Of a DNA stretch of 64,000 nt, positions 1 through 11,982 are shown one piece after another; position 1 is the first letter of the stretch; each line of letters begins with the position of its first letter. The DNA is from Lonicera japonica (taxonomy: Eukaryota > Streptophyta > Magnoliopsida > Dipsacales > Caprifoliaceae), in NCBI GenBank assembly GCA_021464415.1, contig CM038470.1, forward strand, positions 11,296,394-11,360,393. Direction: 5' to 3'. Below the pieces are notes generated by a model that saw nothing but the letters and a program-made list of their open reading frames with translations, had not been told where the DNA came from and searched no databases. The position numbers were made by a program, and so were the translations under genes.

Positions 1-134
1 GTGGCGCTGACTGGATGCCACGTGGCGCTGACTGGATGTCACGTGGCGGACACGTGGCGCTGACTGGATGCCACGTGGCGCTGGCATGGATGCCACGTGG
101 CGCTGACTGGATGTCACGTGGCACTGACTGGATG
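1..134. repeat. 21-bp tandem repeat with a G-box at each junction
   Basis: Imperfect tandem array with a unit of about 21 bp (core GCTGACTGGATG). Each unit junction forms the palindrome CCACGTGG or TCACGTGG, so the hexamer CACGTG recurs at 19, 40, 51, 72, 94 and 115. One unit is shortened (spacing 11). The array reaches the window edge, so its full length is unknown. CACGTG is the plant G-box bound by bZIP and bHLH factors. Whether this array binds anything is inference. Confidence 0.85.
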
Positions 135-184
135 TTAATGATGTGGCAGTTGCAGTTTGTAAGGAAATAGAGGAAAAATAAAAT

Positions 185-262
185 GCTATTAGTAGGAATC
201 GAACCTTGCACTAAGCTGTGGTTACCTGATGGTCTTGCCAGCCAGGCTGAATGCTTCAATAA
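185..262 (-). repeat. tRNA-like (possible SINE-derived) fragment
   Basis: Read on the minus strand, the stretch holds a B-box-like GGTTCGATTCC preceded by an A-box-like TGGCAAGACC, the layout of a tRNA-derived SINE head. It does not fold as an intact tRNA by eye and no tail or target duplication was found. Weak call. Confidence 0.25.
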
Positions 263-398
263 TAATTATTTGGACGTGGTTTTATTTGAACAGGTTTGCT
301 GCGTAAAGTTTGATTCGAGTAGTGTTTGGAGGCGTATTTGATTTGTTTGATAATGGTGATAGGTGTGGTGGCTTGGTGGCGAGGTTGTGTGGTGGCTG

Positions 399-457
399 GT
401 GGTTGGTGGCGAGGTCGTGGTGGCTAGTGGCGAGGTCGTGGTGGCTAGTGGCGAGGT
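399..457. repeat. 21-bp tandem repeat beside a copia primer-binding site
   Basis: Two and a half tandem copies of a G-rich unit (GGTCGTGGTGGCTAGTGGCGA and variants) lie just inside the primer-binding site of the adjacent LTR remnant. On the minus strand they would fall in the leader of that element. Confidence 0.6.
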
Positions 458-459
458 TG

Positions 460-763
460 TGCTCTGATACCATGTTAAATTATACAACACAAGAAATAGA
501 GAAATTATATTAATGAGCAAGAAATCCACAAGGGGTTACATTGTTACAATCTCACATCTATTTACAATGGAATTGACATGAATATATATACAAGTAAAGA
601 ATGAAACAAGAAGCCTAAAATGAGGAAGAAAGGAGGAGACAAGGAGGGAAACATGGAGGAGGGAATAAAGGAAAAGAAGAATAATTCTAAGCTTTAATAA
701 TTACAAATAATAATGCTAATTTATGTTGGAGAATATCATCATTCAATATCATCATTTCTAACA
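460..763 (-). mobile_element. Ty1/copia-type LTR remnant with primer-binding site
   Basis: On the minus strand the string TGGTATCAGAGCA (460-472) matches the classic copia primer-binding site complementary to the 3' end of initiator tRNA-Met. It directly follows a sequence ending in CA. The putative LTR is 473-763 (about 291 bp): on the minus strand it begins TGTTAG, contains a TATA-like TGTATATATAT, and ends AACA. The element body would continue to the left. No gag or pol coding is seen there and no second LTR is present, so this is a fragment or an element cut by the window edge. The outer LTR boundary is inferred from the TG...CA rule. Confidence 0.55.
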
Positions 764-2507
764 ATGATGATGAAAAATGGAAGATAAAATTGATGAAAAC
801 ATATTAATGATGATGATGATGAGTGGAAGATGAAAGAACGGAAAAGTGGTGGAGAGGCGGGGAGGAGGTGGTGGGGGAGATTGGTGTGTTTTTCTCTTTC
901 TTTCTTTATTCCTTTTCCTTTATTTTTTTTAAAAAAAAATTCTTTCATAATATTTTTTAAATCTAATTAAAATTATTTTTTAAAAATTATCTAATTGAAA
1001 TGATAATTTTGTCATTGATTCCGTCCAATTTAACGATCAAATTGGACTGAAATGCCAATTTAAAACTCGGTGAAAATTTAAGTATTTAAATGAGGCAAAT
1101 TTATTTTGAGAGTCAAAGTAAGATAATATCAATAATTTAGGGGTCATTTGCATAATTTATTCAAAATTAAATAACCAATTAACGGTTGGGATTTGATTTT
1201 GAGGGAGCATACGTACATTGATCATAGTGATATATGTATATGTATATATCGTCTTGGTCCATGAACGAAAACAGCATCTGGGTCTTTGGGGTGGGGACCC
1301 TGAAATTGATGTCGCCAACGGAGTCTCTTCTCTTCTATCATTTTTTCCACTAATTTCTTGTCTCGAGAAACAGACGGGAAGGTGTTGTGGAACCTGTGAA
1401 TCTGACGTGGCACGTGAAAAAAGTAAGAGTCAACTGTCAAGCATCTAAAGTGTTTGTGGTCTTAAAAAGTAAGCATTTTGCGTGTATTCTTTTTATTACT
1501 ATATTTTTTAATATAAGATAGAGATATTTAAATCTTAATTTTGTGTAAAAATCCAAATTTTTAACAACTTAAGTCTGAATTTATTTATACTTTTAATTAT
1601 TTTGATTCAACCAAAAAATTAGCCTTAAATAGAATAATCTTTGAATTAATTAACAGAAGTGAAAGTAAATTGTTTTAGATCTTTAACCTGAAAAGTATTT
1701 TAACTTCATTTAAGCTAGAAATCTTTTGATCTTTAATGAAAGGAGCTATTAAAGTGATGGAGTAATGGTTTACTGAGTAATTAAATTTATCTAATCAAAG
1801 TTTATAATTTTAATAGGGTACGTGCTTGCTATATATATATATATTATTTAATTAACTACAAACTTTAGTTAACTTAATTAATTAATATTAGTATACATTA
1901 ATTAATAATTTATCAAATCCATAAGAGAAAGGTATATTCATTGATGATTTTTCAAGAGAGCCCCTCCCAAGGAGTAGTTGCATGCCCTATTTCATTTTCA
2001 TTTATATACGAACAGATGCAACTCATCTACCCAGCTTTTTGTATATATATAATTATGTATACAGTTTTCTAAACACTATAAAGTAAAATTTTATTAAAAA
2101 GTGGTACGTAATTAACGGACTATATATATATATATATAAATGAGAATACATACCTTCCCGTATTAATAATATTTTGGAGGGATTTTATTGTCCCTTACAA
2201 AATTTAAACCTACATATCGATCTAACACCCTCAAATCCGCTTTAAAGATATTTAACTATTTTTTTTTCTGTTAATTTAACAATATATATCATACAAATTA
2301 GCTTTCATAGTGTGAAAAGTTGGCCTTCCCTTAAAATAACAGAGAGAGAGAGAGAGAGTGTGAGTGGGGTAGCAACGACAACATAAATTATCACGTATAC
2401 CCTTCTTTTCTCTCTCTCTCTCTCTCTGCCACCCTCTTATTTGGTGTGATTCTCCACCATAAACCCATCAAAACTTTACAAAAAGAGAGAAAGATAATCA
2501 AAGCACC
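764..2507. other. Intergenic region upstream of the Dof gene
   Basis: AT-rich with no supported gene. An (AG)9 tract lies at 2341-2358 and a (TC)n tract at about 2410-2427, just upstream of the Dof start codon. CT/GA tracts are common in plant leaders and proximal promoters, and the second one probably lies in the 5' UTR. Short AT microsatellites occur near 1833 and 2122. Confidence 0.6.
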
Positions 2508-3486
2508 ATGATCTTCTCATCCCTTCCAATATATCAAGATCCTCCTATTTGGCAACAGGTAAGGACTTTCTCTCTCTCTCTCTCTCTTTGAATATACCAA
2601 ATATTTAATTTCTTAATTATTTTGCAAATTACAGCAACAAGAAGGCGATAGCGGGGAGGACTACCCTCGGCTAGTTTCCCCAGTGACAACGCCACCCCCA
2701 CTTGGTGGTGATGGCACTGGTAGCAGTTCAGCCAAGGTTGGCTCGATGACAGAGCGAGCCAGGCTTGCCAAGCTGCCAATGCCAGAAAAAGGCCTGAAAT
2801 GTCCAAGATGCGAATCCACCAACACGAAATTTTGCTACTTCAATAATTATAGCTTGTCACAACCACGCCACTTTTGCAAGACTTGCCGCAAATACTGGAC
2901 CCGAGGCGGAACCCTAAGGAGCGTACCACTTGGAGGAGGCTGCCGGAGGGACAACAAGAGGAGCAAAGCAAGTACCAAATCCAAATCCCCAGTCACAAAC
3001 TCAACCAACTCCTCTAGTAGCTGCACGACCAGTAATATTATACAACACATCTTACCACCACCATCACAAATACCTTTTTGCCCCTCTTTGCAACATCTTA
3101 GCAATTATGGAGACGATGGTGGCGTTGGGTTGACTTTCGGGAGTATTCTGTTGCCGTCCCTGCAGGCTGCAGCGGCGGCAACTGAATTCCAAATTGGTGA
3201 GCAATGGAGGCTTGAACAAGCACAACAACTTCCTTTTATGGAACCATCAAATGGGGTTTACCAATTTGAGGAGGGTGAGGGTGTTGAGGCATCAAATTAC
3301 CATCTTCGGGCAAAGCCACCTTTATGTTCAGAGGTTACTCAGCTTGGTTTGATGACGATGGAAGAAAGTAAGGGGGTAAATTTGTCAAGGTTTAATCAAG
3401 GGAATGATCAGAATTTGGGTGCCAATGCATGGACTGATCTCCATGGTTTCTTGAGCACTTCTTCATCCAGTAGCCATCTCTTATAA
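2508..3486 (+). CDS. Dof-type zinc finger transcription factor (PEAR/DOF5.1-like)
   Basis: Two exons, 2508-2558 and 2635-3486, give a 300-residue protein. The intron is 76 nt, phase 0, with donor CAG|GTAAGG and acceptor TTACAG. Exon 1 encodes the 17-residue N-terminal motif [17 protein letters not shown], a hallmark of the DOF2.4 (PEAR1), DOF5.1 (PEAR2) and DOF3.6 (OBP3) clade. This sets the start codon even though exon 1 is tiny. The Dof finger covers about residues 73-122, with the CX2CX21CX2C zinc ligands C73, C76, C98 and C101. A basic stretch follows, then a low-complexity Ser/Thr and Gln-containing region. The C-terminus (WTDLHGF...SSHLL) also matches the clade. Dof proteins bind AAAG-core sites in the nucleus. 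PEAR members promote radial growth around phloem in Arabidopsis; that role here is inferred by homology. CT tracts flank the start and fill the intron. Family assignment is very secure; one-to-one orthology is not established. Confidence 0.95.
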
Positions 3487-5824
3487 TTTTCTCTCCTCTT
3501 CTCGAAAAGCCTAGCTGCCCGATACTTGATATATATCAGCAATGCTACACATGATCGACCAACTGAAATGACCAGATGTATTGGCCAAAGGATGTTTCAG
3601 AAGGTGCATTAATTCGTCAATGTACGTTGTTCTATATCCAAAACATTGACCACAATGTGCTTTTTGACACCATTTTAGCTATGAAACTGATTACTAATTT
3701 GGTACATGTTACAAAATTCGTCTTTCCTATCCGAGTCAAATAGAATTGAAGTTCATCTTTTAAGAAAATCTCTTGAAAACCCTAGGATTTGCAATATTTC
3801 ATTTATTTGCTTCATTATTTATTTTCGTTTGTTTAAATTCTATGCGGGCATGCTAATTTATGGAGTAAGTGATTTTTGTTGATCGAGTAGATCTACGACA
3901 TCAGTGTATATATATATATATAGTATGGATTTTATGGAATGTTGTTGATCCATATTTGATATTATAGATTTTGAAGATGAACTTCATGTTATTTGTTCAG
4001 TTCCAGAATCAGTCAGTGCGGTGTTGTGTGGCTATCAATTTACTAGTATGCCCCCATACCTGGCTAATTAAGAAGAGTAGCTACAAGAAAAATTATATGT
4101 TCAATCCAAAAGCATTATAAGGAGATGCCATCTAAATCTAAATTTGATTGAAAATAAATTTTTCTTTTGGATCAAGTTCAATTTGACGTCCCCAAACGGA
4201 TAACTGGCAAGCCTAAGAGAGAAATTCAAAAGCCGGCTTATTTTAAGTGATCCTATTAAAGTTTAATTTGGTTGGTTTTTGTTAAGTTTTCTCAATGTTT
4301 AGGTTTGGTTTTGTTCCCTTCTAGATCTCAATATTTTCTATATTAATAAAATCAGGGGGGTTTCCTCTTTGCTTTAAAAAAAAAAGGATAACATATGTGA
4401 GAATTTCAATAAAAAGGCAAGAAATTAAGAATATGGACAAAACTCAAATGATTGAGGAAACATTGTGAATATATAATATGACATATTTTTATTGTAACCA
4501 TCATATGCGATATTTTCTTGTAACTATACAAAGTATAACTAACTTTCTAAGTCGAACTTTTTTAAATATATGACACTCTCCCATACACATGAACGTGCTG
4601 TCATAAAAACAGTCATCATCAACAGTAGGCTTGACAAAGTACGGCATTGTGTTTATGTTGTATTATAATATTTTTGTGTTAAAACTTGCTTAAGTTATAT
4701 ATATATATATATATATATATCTTAATTACATGTCAAGAACTGGGACTTGTCATATGATCGTGTCTTTTTGATGCTGGATCATACTTAAAACATACATTGG
4801 TCGTACTTTTTAACTCATATATGTCTTTGTGTGGGCAAGGATAATGCTCTGGGTGAGTCGGGACTATTTTAAACTTTGATCACCTACTACTTGGTATGTT
4901 ATTTAGTTTATTAATTTGATTAATTAAGTTAATCATTACATAACGCGCTACTCATCTATCGATAATTTTTGTCATATGATCATCATATAGAGGGTGTATT
5001 ATCATTATGGGAAATTTATTCAATTCAAAGTTTCAATATATGGAAATAGATTCTGCAAGAAATTGCTCGCATTGGAATGAATGATGTTTCAGTTTCAGCC
5101 ATGCTTAAATTAAATATAAAGCTTCAAAGTAAAAATGTGTCATTACTGACAGCTAGTACTCTCAATCTCAACTTTAAATATTGTCCAAAAAAAAAAAAGA
5201 AAAAATCTCAACTTTAAACGGTGGAAATCCCAAATTCCCATGTACCTCCATTGTCCTCGATCACTTTTACGGGTTTTTCACCTTAGGGGTAGTTATTTTT
5301 CACCCCTCCAGTAGAACTGTTTCAAACAGCCATGTATATTTTTAAGTACCTGCCGATGCTTTAATTGGAAGATAGAAAGACACCCATTTGATTTGTCCAG
5401 ATATTTGTACTGTATTCAATTATTCATGCTATGTACGAAAATTGATAGTAGAAATTTAATTATTTTTATTAGTATCTGGCCTTTAAGTATACGATTCAAA
5501 TAAGTAAGTGAAAATATTAGAAAACAATGAACAATTCAGTGATTAAGTACAAGCACTAAAACTATCATTCCGACCAAGAAGGGGTTTGGATCACATTATT
5601 TTATTGTGATATCACATTAGATGTAAATGTAATTCTTATTTATGGAACTTGGCCTGCCTCTAGCCGCCAGACTTACGCTTTTGAATCTTAGTTACGTCAC
5701 TAGCCAACCCTTGTAGTTTGTGATACCTAAAACTTGATGACTCTTCTTTCACATAAAAAGTATTTTCAAGGTGTCTAAATTTTGCATGTGGATTTTTAAA
5801 TATTTTTATTTATTTTTGGAATTG
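3487..5824. other. Intergenic region downstream of the Dof gene
   Basis: Dof 3' UTR followed by AT-rich DNA. AT microsatellites lie near 3908 and 4700. No ORF with recognisable protein similarity and no clear transposon ends were seen. Confidence 0.6.
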
Positions 5825-7740
5825 ATAATACTTTTGACCCCGAAGTGTGTTATTAGTATTAGTCTCACTTTTATTCTTAATATTTTAATTTCGGTGCATT
5901 AAATCATAAAGTTTAGAAATTCTTTCAATATTGTCTAATTGGTTACTTCTGTGAAGTTGTTAATGGAATTAACATGTGAGGTCATATGATTTCTTTTTCA
6001 TTTTTCTGTTGAGATTGTGTCGCAATTTTGGACCTCTAGCTAGGGGTGTTAATACCAATCCGAAAATCGACCAAACGGACCGAACCGAAAAAAAACCAAA
6101 AATGAGAAAACCAAACCGAAACCGAAAAGTTTGGTTCGGGTTTGGGGCAAGCTAGTTTAAAATCGAACTAAACCGAACTGAATTACGTATAAGGAAAAAA
6201 AATGTTAATATATACTCTAAGGGCACACGTTAATTATATTATAATACAAAAAAGATGGCATTTTATAAGAATATGTTCCTTATTAATTACATATTGTGAT
6301 AATCTTTAAAAAAAGTCATTAATGCGTGCCCTTATTATTGAATTAACTACACAATATATGCTAAGATTTTTATGACATTTATGATGGCAAGATAATTCAT
6401 CATTTTATTTAATGTGTTTTATTCTTGTAAATGTACAAATAAAATAGTAATTAAATAAAAAATATAGTATCTATATGTTTGCTACTTGTCTCTAAAAAAG
6501 TATGACTTTAATTTGAATATGAATTATTCTTACATTATTATTAGTATTACATTGTTAAGTTAAATTAATTTAGAAAAAATGAAAAAAAAAATGTCAAAAC
6601 CGAATAAAATCGAACTGAAACCGAACCAAAAAGTTTGGTTTGAGTTTGGGCTTCAAAAATTTAGAAACCGAATCGAATTGAAACCGAAGTTTTATATTTG
6701 GTTTGGGTTTATGGTACCTTAATTTCTACCCCGACCGAAACCGAAAACACCCCTACCTCTAGCTAGATGGCCAAATTTGAAAAAGTGTTGAATTGCAAAA
6801 TTGTAACTCTCGAAATTCTCTTTGTGATAGGCTGAAGAAATTCATGATTTGGAGTCCTGAGTTTAAAAATTATTTGAGTCACTTTAGATATCTTGTCTTA
6901 CAAATTTAATAAAGTTAAGCATTGACCCACCTTTTCTATCTCGAAACTTATTTTATCCATATGATTTACATTCAGATTGGTTTACATATTTATCTGTTGC
7001 AAATTTAATGGTTTTCAAACCCAATTTGCAACCTAGTTCTTCTTTTAGTTTTTTGTTGAATTTGTTTTTGTTTAATCTTCCAAAAACTTAAATTTTGAAA
7101 ATATATAATTGAGGGACATAAAATTAAAACGGACGATAATGACATTTATTCTTTTGTACATTTAATCATCCGTTTTACATTTTTCCTCCATCAATTATAT
7201 ATTTTTCAAAAATTAAGTTTTTAAAAGATTAAGCAAAAACAATATTTAAAAAAAAAAAACTAAAAGAAGAATTAGGCCGAAATTGGGTTTGACACCCATT
7301 AAATTTGCAATAGATCGATAAAATGTAAATTATATGGAAACAATGGGAATAGAGAGAGAGAAAATGTGGGTTTGCAGCTCAATACGTTTCAAGAATACCT
7401 AAAGTCATTCAAATAATTTTTAAACCATATTTATTTTCCTTGAGACTCCAAATCAGGAGCTAGTCGAGAGTTACAAATTTAAAGTTCAACATTTTTTCAA
7501 ATTCAGCCATGTATCTATATATTTAAAATTGAGATGCAAAATCTCACCAAAAAGGTGAAAAAGAAATCATATGACTTACATGTTAATTCCGTTAACAACT
7601 TAATGAAAGTAACAAATTCACTATACGTACTAAAATAATTTTTAAATTTTGAAGTTTAATGTGTTCAAATCAAAATATTAATAATAAAAATAAGACCAGT
7701 AACATATTTTGAAAATCAAAAGGGTTACAAAGTCTTATTT
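5825..7740. repeat. Long inverted repeat (foldback), arms of about 600 bp
   Basis: The sequence reads out to about 5825 and 7740 as two arms that are reverse complements with scattered mismatches, around a centre near 7150 (ACGGACGATAATG facing CATCCGT). Matching landmarks include ATGATTTCTTTTTC at about 5988 against GAAAAAGAAATCAT at about 7557, TGGAGTC at about 6850 against GACTCC at about 7443, and ATATATAATTGA at about 7101 against TCAATTATATAT at about 7191. The left arm is interrupted by a 715 bp hAT element. The arms carry no coding sequence. It may be a long-TIR DNA transposon (MULE-like) or an inverted duplication. Outer ends and target duplication were not resolved. Confidence 0.75.
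6041..6755. mobile_element. Non-autonomous hAT element (MITE) with intact target duplication
   Basis: Begins TAGGGGTGTT and ends AACACCCCTA, giving short perfect terminal inverted repeats. It is flanked by the exact 8-bp duplication CCTCTAGC (6033-6040 and 6756-6763). An 8-bp duplication and TA(G)GGG ends are diagnostic of plant hAT elements. Sub-terminal regions are rich in ACCGAA/TTCGGT motifs, a usual hAT transposase-binding style. No transposase ORF is present. The element sits in the left arm of the long foldback, so it inserted after the foldback formed. Confidence 0.93.
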
Positions 7741-8454
7741 TTACAATGATAATGCAACAACAGTATTAAGAAACGAGCATATATGTGTACAAATATCAAG
7801 GTCGACGTACTCATCTGTATTTATGTTCGGTGAGAAAGACGGTGTGGTAGAATAGTGACGAGAGAGAGGAAATATATATGAAACGCCAAAATCTCACTCA
7901 AAACCATGAAGAGAGAGGGACCGAGGAGGTCTTAATTACTAGGATTCTAGTCTAGAATATTATTATGTTAGTCGAATTTAAGGTTAGGCCACCTCATACG
8001 AGGCCGATAATTTAAATATAAAATGATTTCCCCCTGAATCAAATATGTTATATTATATTCTCTAAGAAAAATAGTATGGACATGTTTATATAAAAAGACT
8101 CCCCCTCTTAAAAAAAAAAAGAGGTGACAAGATACTTTGAAATAAAAATAAATAGTTGTTCCGATCGATGGAATTTTCTCTTCTACGGTAGATTAGCAGC
8201 AGATACACGAACCAAGTTATTATATTTTTCTATTCATTATTATTTTTATTATTTTACCATTACTAAATCAAATGACTTGACCACAAGTAGACTGAACATT
8301 TGAATCTACTCATAGGAATCATTAAATATTATAAATGATTGCTCCGGGAAAACTCTTTTACTTTAGTTAGAGTATGAGTATGTATGGTATTCATGTTTAT
8401 TAATTATAACATTGTAACCAATCAGCAATTACTAAATCTAAAAATTATATAAAA
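7741..8454. other. Intergenic, AT-rich
   Basis: No supported gene. Purine-rich tracts (GAGAGAGAGG near 7860) and poly-A runs only. Confidence 0.5.
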
Positions 8455-9320
8455 AAATTCGTCACACAATGTTTTTCACCAAAAATCCGAAGAATAATAT
8501 ATTATTTTTTTTTGAAGAAAATGCGTATTTTTAATTGGTAATTAGGATAAGAGATATTTACCTTTAATATTTTAAATTGAGGTCTTTGACCAAATTTAAA
8601 TATTATTTAATTGTTAAAAATATATTGCCTATTACCTAAATTACTCTTTGTTAATTTCTTTTAAATTTTCAATTATACCCTTATCTTATTTTCAGGCTTT
8701 TCTACTACAATATTAATTTTGCACTAAGTATATTTATAGACTAATTATGTGCAACGAAAAGTTTGTAGTCATTTTTTCACTATAATATTAACTTTGCAGT
8801 CATCATATTTATAGACAAATTATGTGCAAAGACAAGTTTGCAATTTTTTTCCATTGTAATATTAACTTCGCAATGAACATATTTATAGACTAATTTTGTG
8901 CAATTACAAGTTTGCCGTCCTTATTTCCAATGCAATATTAACTTTGTAATTATTATATTTATAGACTAATTATGTGGTAAGACAAATTTGTAGTCTTTTT
9001 TTCAATATAATATTAACTTTGCAATAAGCATAGTTATAGGCTAATTTTATGCAAAGATAAGTTTGCAGTTCTTCTTTTTTCACAACAATATTAACTTTGC
9101 AATGATCATATTTATAGACTAATTATGTACAAAGACAAGTTTACAATCCCTTTTTTTCATTATAACATTAACTTTGCAGTAAGCATATTTATAAACTAAT
9201 TTTCTGCAAAGACAAGATTGTAGTCCTTTTTTTCACTGCAATATCAACTTTGCAATGAATAAATTTTTTAAACTAATTTTGAGAAAAGACAAGTTCGCAA
9301 TCCTTTTTTGTTAAATTAAA
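8455..9320. mobile_element. MITE-like element copy A with an internal array of about 75-bp repeats
   Basis: The left part (8470-8650) is clearly homologous to 32890-33060: both share CAAAAATCC..GAATAATAT, ATTTTTAATTGGTAATTAG and ATTACCTAAATTAC in the same order. It is followed by about eight tandem units of roughly 75 bp starting near 8711, 8784, 8859, 8935, 9009, 9088, 9164 and 9240. Each contains AATATTAACTTTGCA, ATATTTATAGACTAATT and GCAAAGACAAGTTTGCA-like segments. The right terminus is not clear, so the end coordinate is approximate. No coding potential. Confidence 0.7.
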
Positions 9321-9462
9321 TACTATAAGAGTATTGTCACCGGAATATATTGGTATTACTCATTTATTTCTAGAGTCCAAAGTGTCATTTAAACTTCTTT
9401 TGAAAAGAAAAATGGGGAAGTCTCCTTAAAAGATTGCAAGGTTGTGCTAGGGGAGAAACTAA

Positions 9463-9753
9463 ATCAGGGTTAGTTGGTGGGTCAAATCGAGTCTAATACG
9501 TAGTAAAAGAGCCACCATAAACAACGTTGATTGTAAACTGTATAAGCTATCGAAATCAAAAACGGAGCCTATAAAACCTGAGAAGTCAAATGGATTGGAC
9601 AAGAATATTGATGCAAGTGATAGTTCAAAGTTTTCAATGGGAGGTGCAGGCTATGAGGATAATGACGACAACTTGGAGAGTAAAGTTGACCAACCTGATG
9701 AAGAATACATTGAGGGAGTAGAGAAGGGGCAAAACGATCTGGAAGATAATTAA
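9463..9753 (+). pseudogene. Open 96-codon reading frame without start codon, unknown
   Basis: An uninterrupted frame of 96 codons runs from just after a TAA to a TAA at 9751-9753. It encodes a Lys-rich first half and a strongly acidic C-terminus (runs such as YEDNDDNLES and PDEEYIEGVEKG). Such length is unusual in this AT-rich DNA. The first ATG is in the second half, so it would need an upstream exon or be the remnant of a longer gene. No family was recognised. It may be part of a decayed transposon or a relic exon. Confidence 0.3.
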
Positions 9754-11800
9754 ATTAAGTAGCTAGTAACCCAGATGAAAAAGATAAAGTTATAGTTCGA
9801 TCAATTATTTAAAGAGTTCCCTCATGTGGAAAAACTTAAAGCATATGTGGATGTTGATAATGGAGGATCATAAAGTATTGGAGGGGATGATGAATAGTAG
9901 ATTTTGATTGTTTTGGACGGAGTAGATAAAATGCAACCATTTAAATAGTTTAATAGGTTAGATGTAACTAAACTTTAATTATCTGACCATTTATAAATTT
10001 TCACAATAGTTCAGTGACCAAATATGGTATTTTCTCCAATTATTACGTTTTTCTAGGTCAATCTCAAAGAGGTTATTGGAATTTGTTTACATTGTTACAT
10101 AACATCAATTTTGCATGCTCTTTTATCTGTGAATGTCACATTAAGGTTTGTCTAGCATTCCTCTAAATTTTAGTTTTGCCTTTGCAATCATGCAATATTT
10201 CTTTAATAAAAAATAATGACAATTTTTCTTTCGTTTCTCTTTTTGAAACCCATACTTGGAAAGCGTAGTATGATGGGGAGTTGTATGATGCATTCGGGAA
10301 TGATGAATCACTCCCAAAAAAGAATCTATTAATTCTCTCCCAATTGGTCTGGACAGTAGGGGCGATGATTTACTTCATGAGCGAGATCTCTTGTTTAAAT
10401 CTCGGATAGCCTTGCTATGCTGGGGAAAAGAAGTCAACATTGCAAAATAACTCTAAGAAATCATTTTAAAATTTAAACAATATTACCTATTTCATATGGC
10501 TACTGTACTATCAAAACTAAATGCATTACCCTACTAGAAGCTCTCTCTCTCTTTCTCTCTCTCTCTATATATATATGAAAACAACACTATTTTTTCCCCT
10601 AAGTTTGTTTTAATATATCATTTCAACTCGAGATGTAATATCGATTTTTTTCCTTTATAAAATTATGTTTAGTTGTAATAAAAATACATTTGGGACAATT
10701 GTGGGGTTGTTTGTTATAAAATAATGGAATGTGGGGTTTGAATTAACTTTTGCATTAAGCAGTACCAATCTATTAACGATAAAGCTATATATATAACCCA
10801 TCAAATACTAGCATAGCCATAAAGTTTATAAAATTTATAATAACTTAAAAGTAGATATAATATTCTGACTTGAATATCAGAAAAAAGATAGAAATTGAAC
10901 AACGATGATCATACGAAGGACAGAGTGTTTTGGTCGATTGTTTCATCTTCTGATAAAATAGTTGACTTATTCACTGAGCTGTAAATGAAAAACTTAAGTC
11001 TTTTTTAGAGGTTTCTATATTAAAGGAATTATTTGTTATTTTTAAAGCGGCTCTAAAAAAAAAATTTACAAAACTTACCTTGCCGTATTCCCGCAAGTAT
11101 CTTCATGGTATCCCTCATGTATTCTAGCTTGCCGTATCCAAAATTTAAAAAAAAATAAAAAATATTGGATACTTTGATACATATCTTGCCGTACCTATCG
11201 CATATCAGTGCATGATAGGTATCCGATACTCTGACCCTAACTGAAGTATCCGTGCTTTAGAGCTTCCACTGCACACCGCCACGGCGCCACACTGACCTCA
11301 TCCTCAGCTTAGGTTTGTCTAGATCTTCTTATAGCTATTGCAGATTTTTTTTTCACTATATATGTTTGACTGTGTGTGTTAGGATTATATATATATATAT
11401 ATATGTATATGTGTGTGTGTTAGGATTGTATATATACGTATGTTGTTGCAAGACATTGCTCAAAATATACCATGGTGCCAAGACTAAAAAATGCTGGATT
11501 CGGCTTCGTATGCACTCTCTCTTTATGTGTGTGTATAGAATAAATTGGTAGAAACCCTCCATATTTCGTTGTTTCACACACCTAACGTACCCATTCTTTT
11601 AGTTAATTTTAATTAGGGTTCTTGCAGGATGTCCGATGAACTAGTATGATTCTACAAATAACTAGGATCAGACGTGAGCCCCTCCTCGCCATTAAATTCC
11701 TCTTTTTACTAATTTTTGAACTATATACCAACATTTATAAGCTAAGGAGGAGCTAAGAGTAGTAAATATTACAGTATGTTTGGATTTTAGTAGGGGAGAG
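9754..11800. other. Intergenic, repeat-rich
   Basis: No supported gene. A CT/AT microsatellite lies at 10541-10576, (TA)n and (TG)n tracts at about 11388-11420. Around 11080-11260 the word TATC and its complement recur (GGTATCCGATACTC, GTATCCGTGCTT), which looks like a decayed dispersed repeat of unknown class. Confidence 0.5.
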
Positions 11801-11814
11801 AGAGAGCAAGATTG

Positions 11815-11982
11815 GATACATTACTAAAGAACTGAATGAGACTGAACCAGACCGAAACCGAATAATTTGGGGAGGGTTTGGGTTCCATAGATAAGAAAAC
11901 CGAAACCGAACCGAAATATAAAGTTTAGGGAGGATTTGGGGTACCCCATTCTCTACCGCGACCAAAACCAAAAACACCCCTA
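11815..11982. mobile_element. Truncated hAT-type element end
   Basis: The segment is dense in ACCGAAACCGAA motifs and ends AAACACCCCTA at 11982, matching the right end of the hAT element at 6755. No left TAGGGGTG terminus or matching 8-bp duplication was found, so it is a truncated or decayed copy. Confidence 0.6.
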
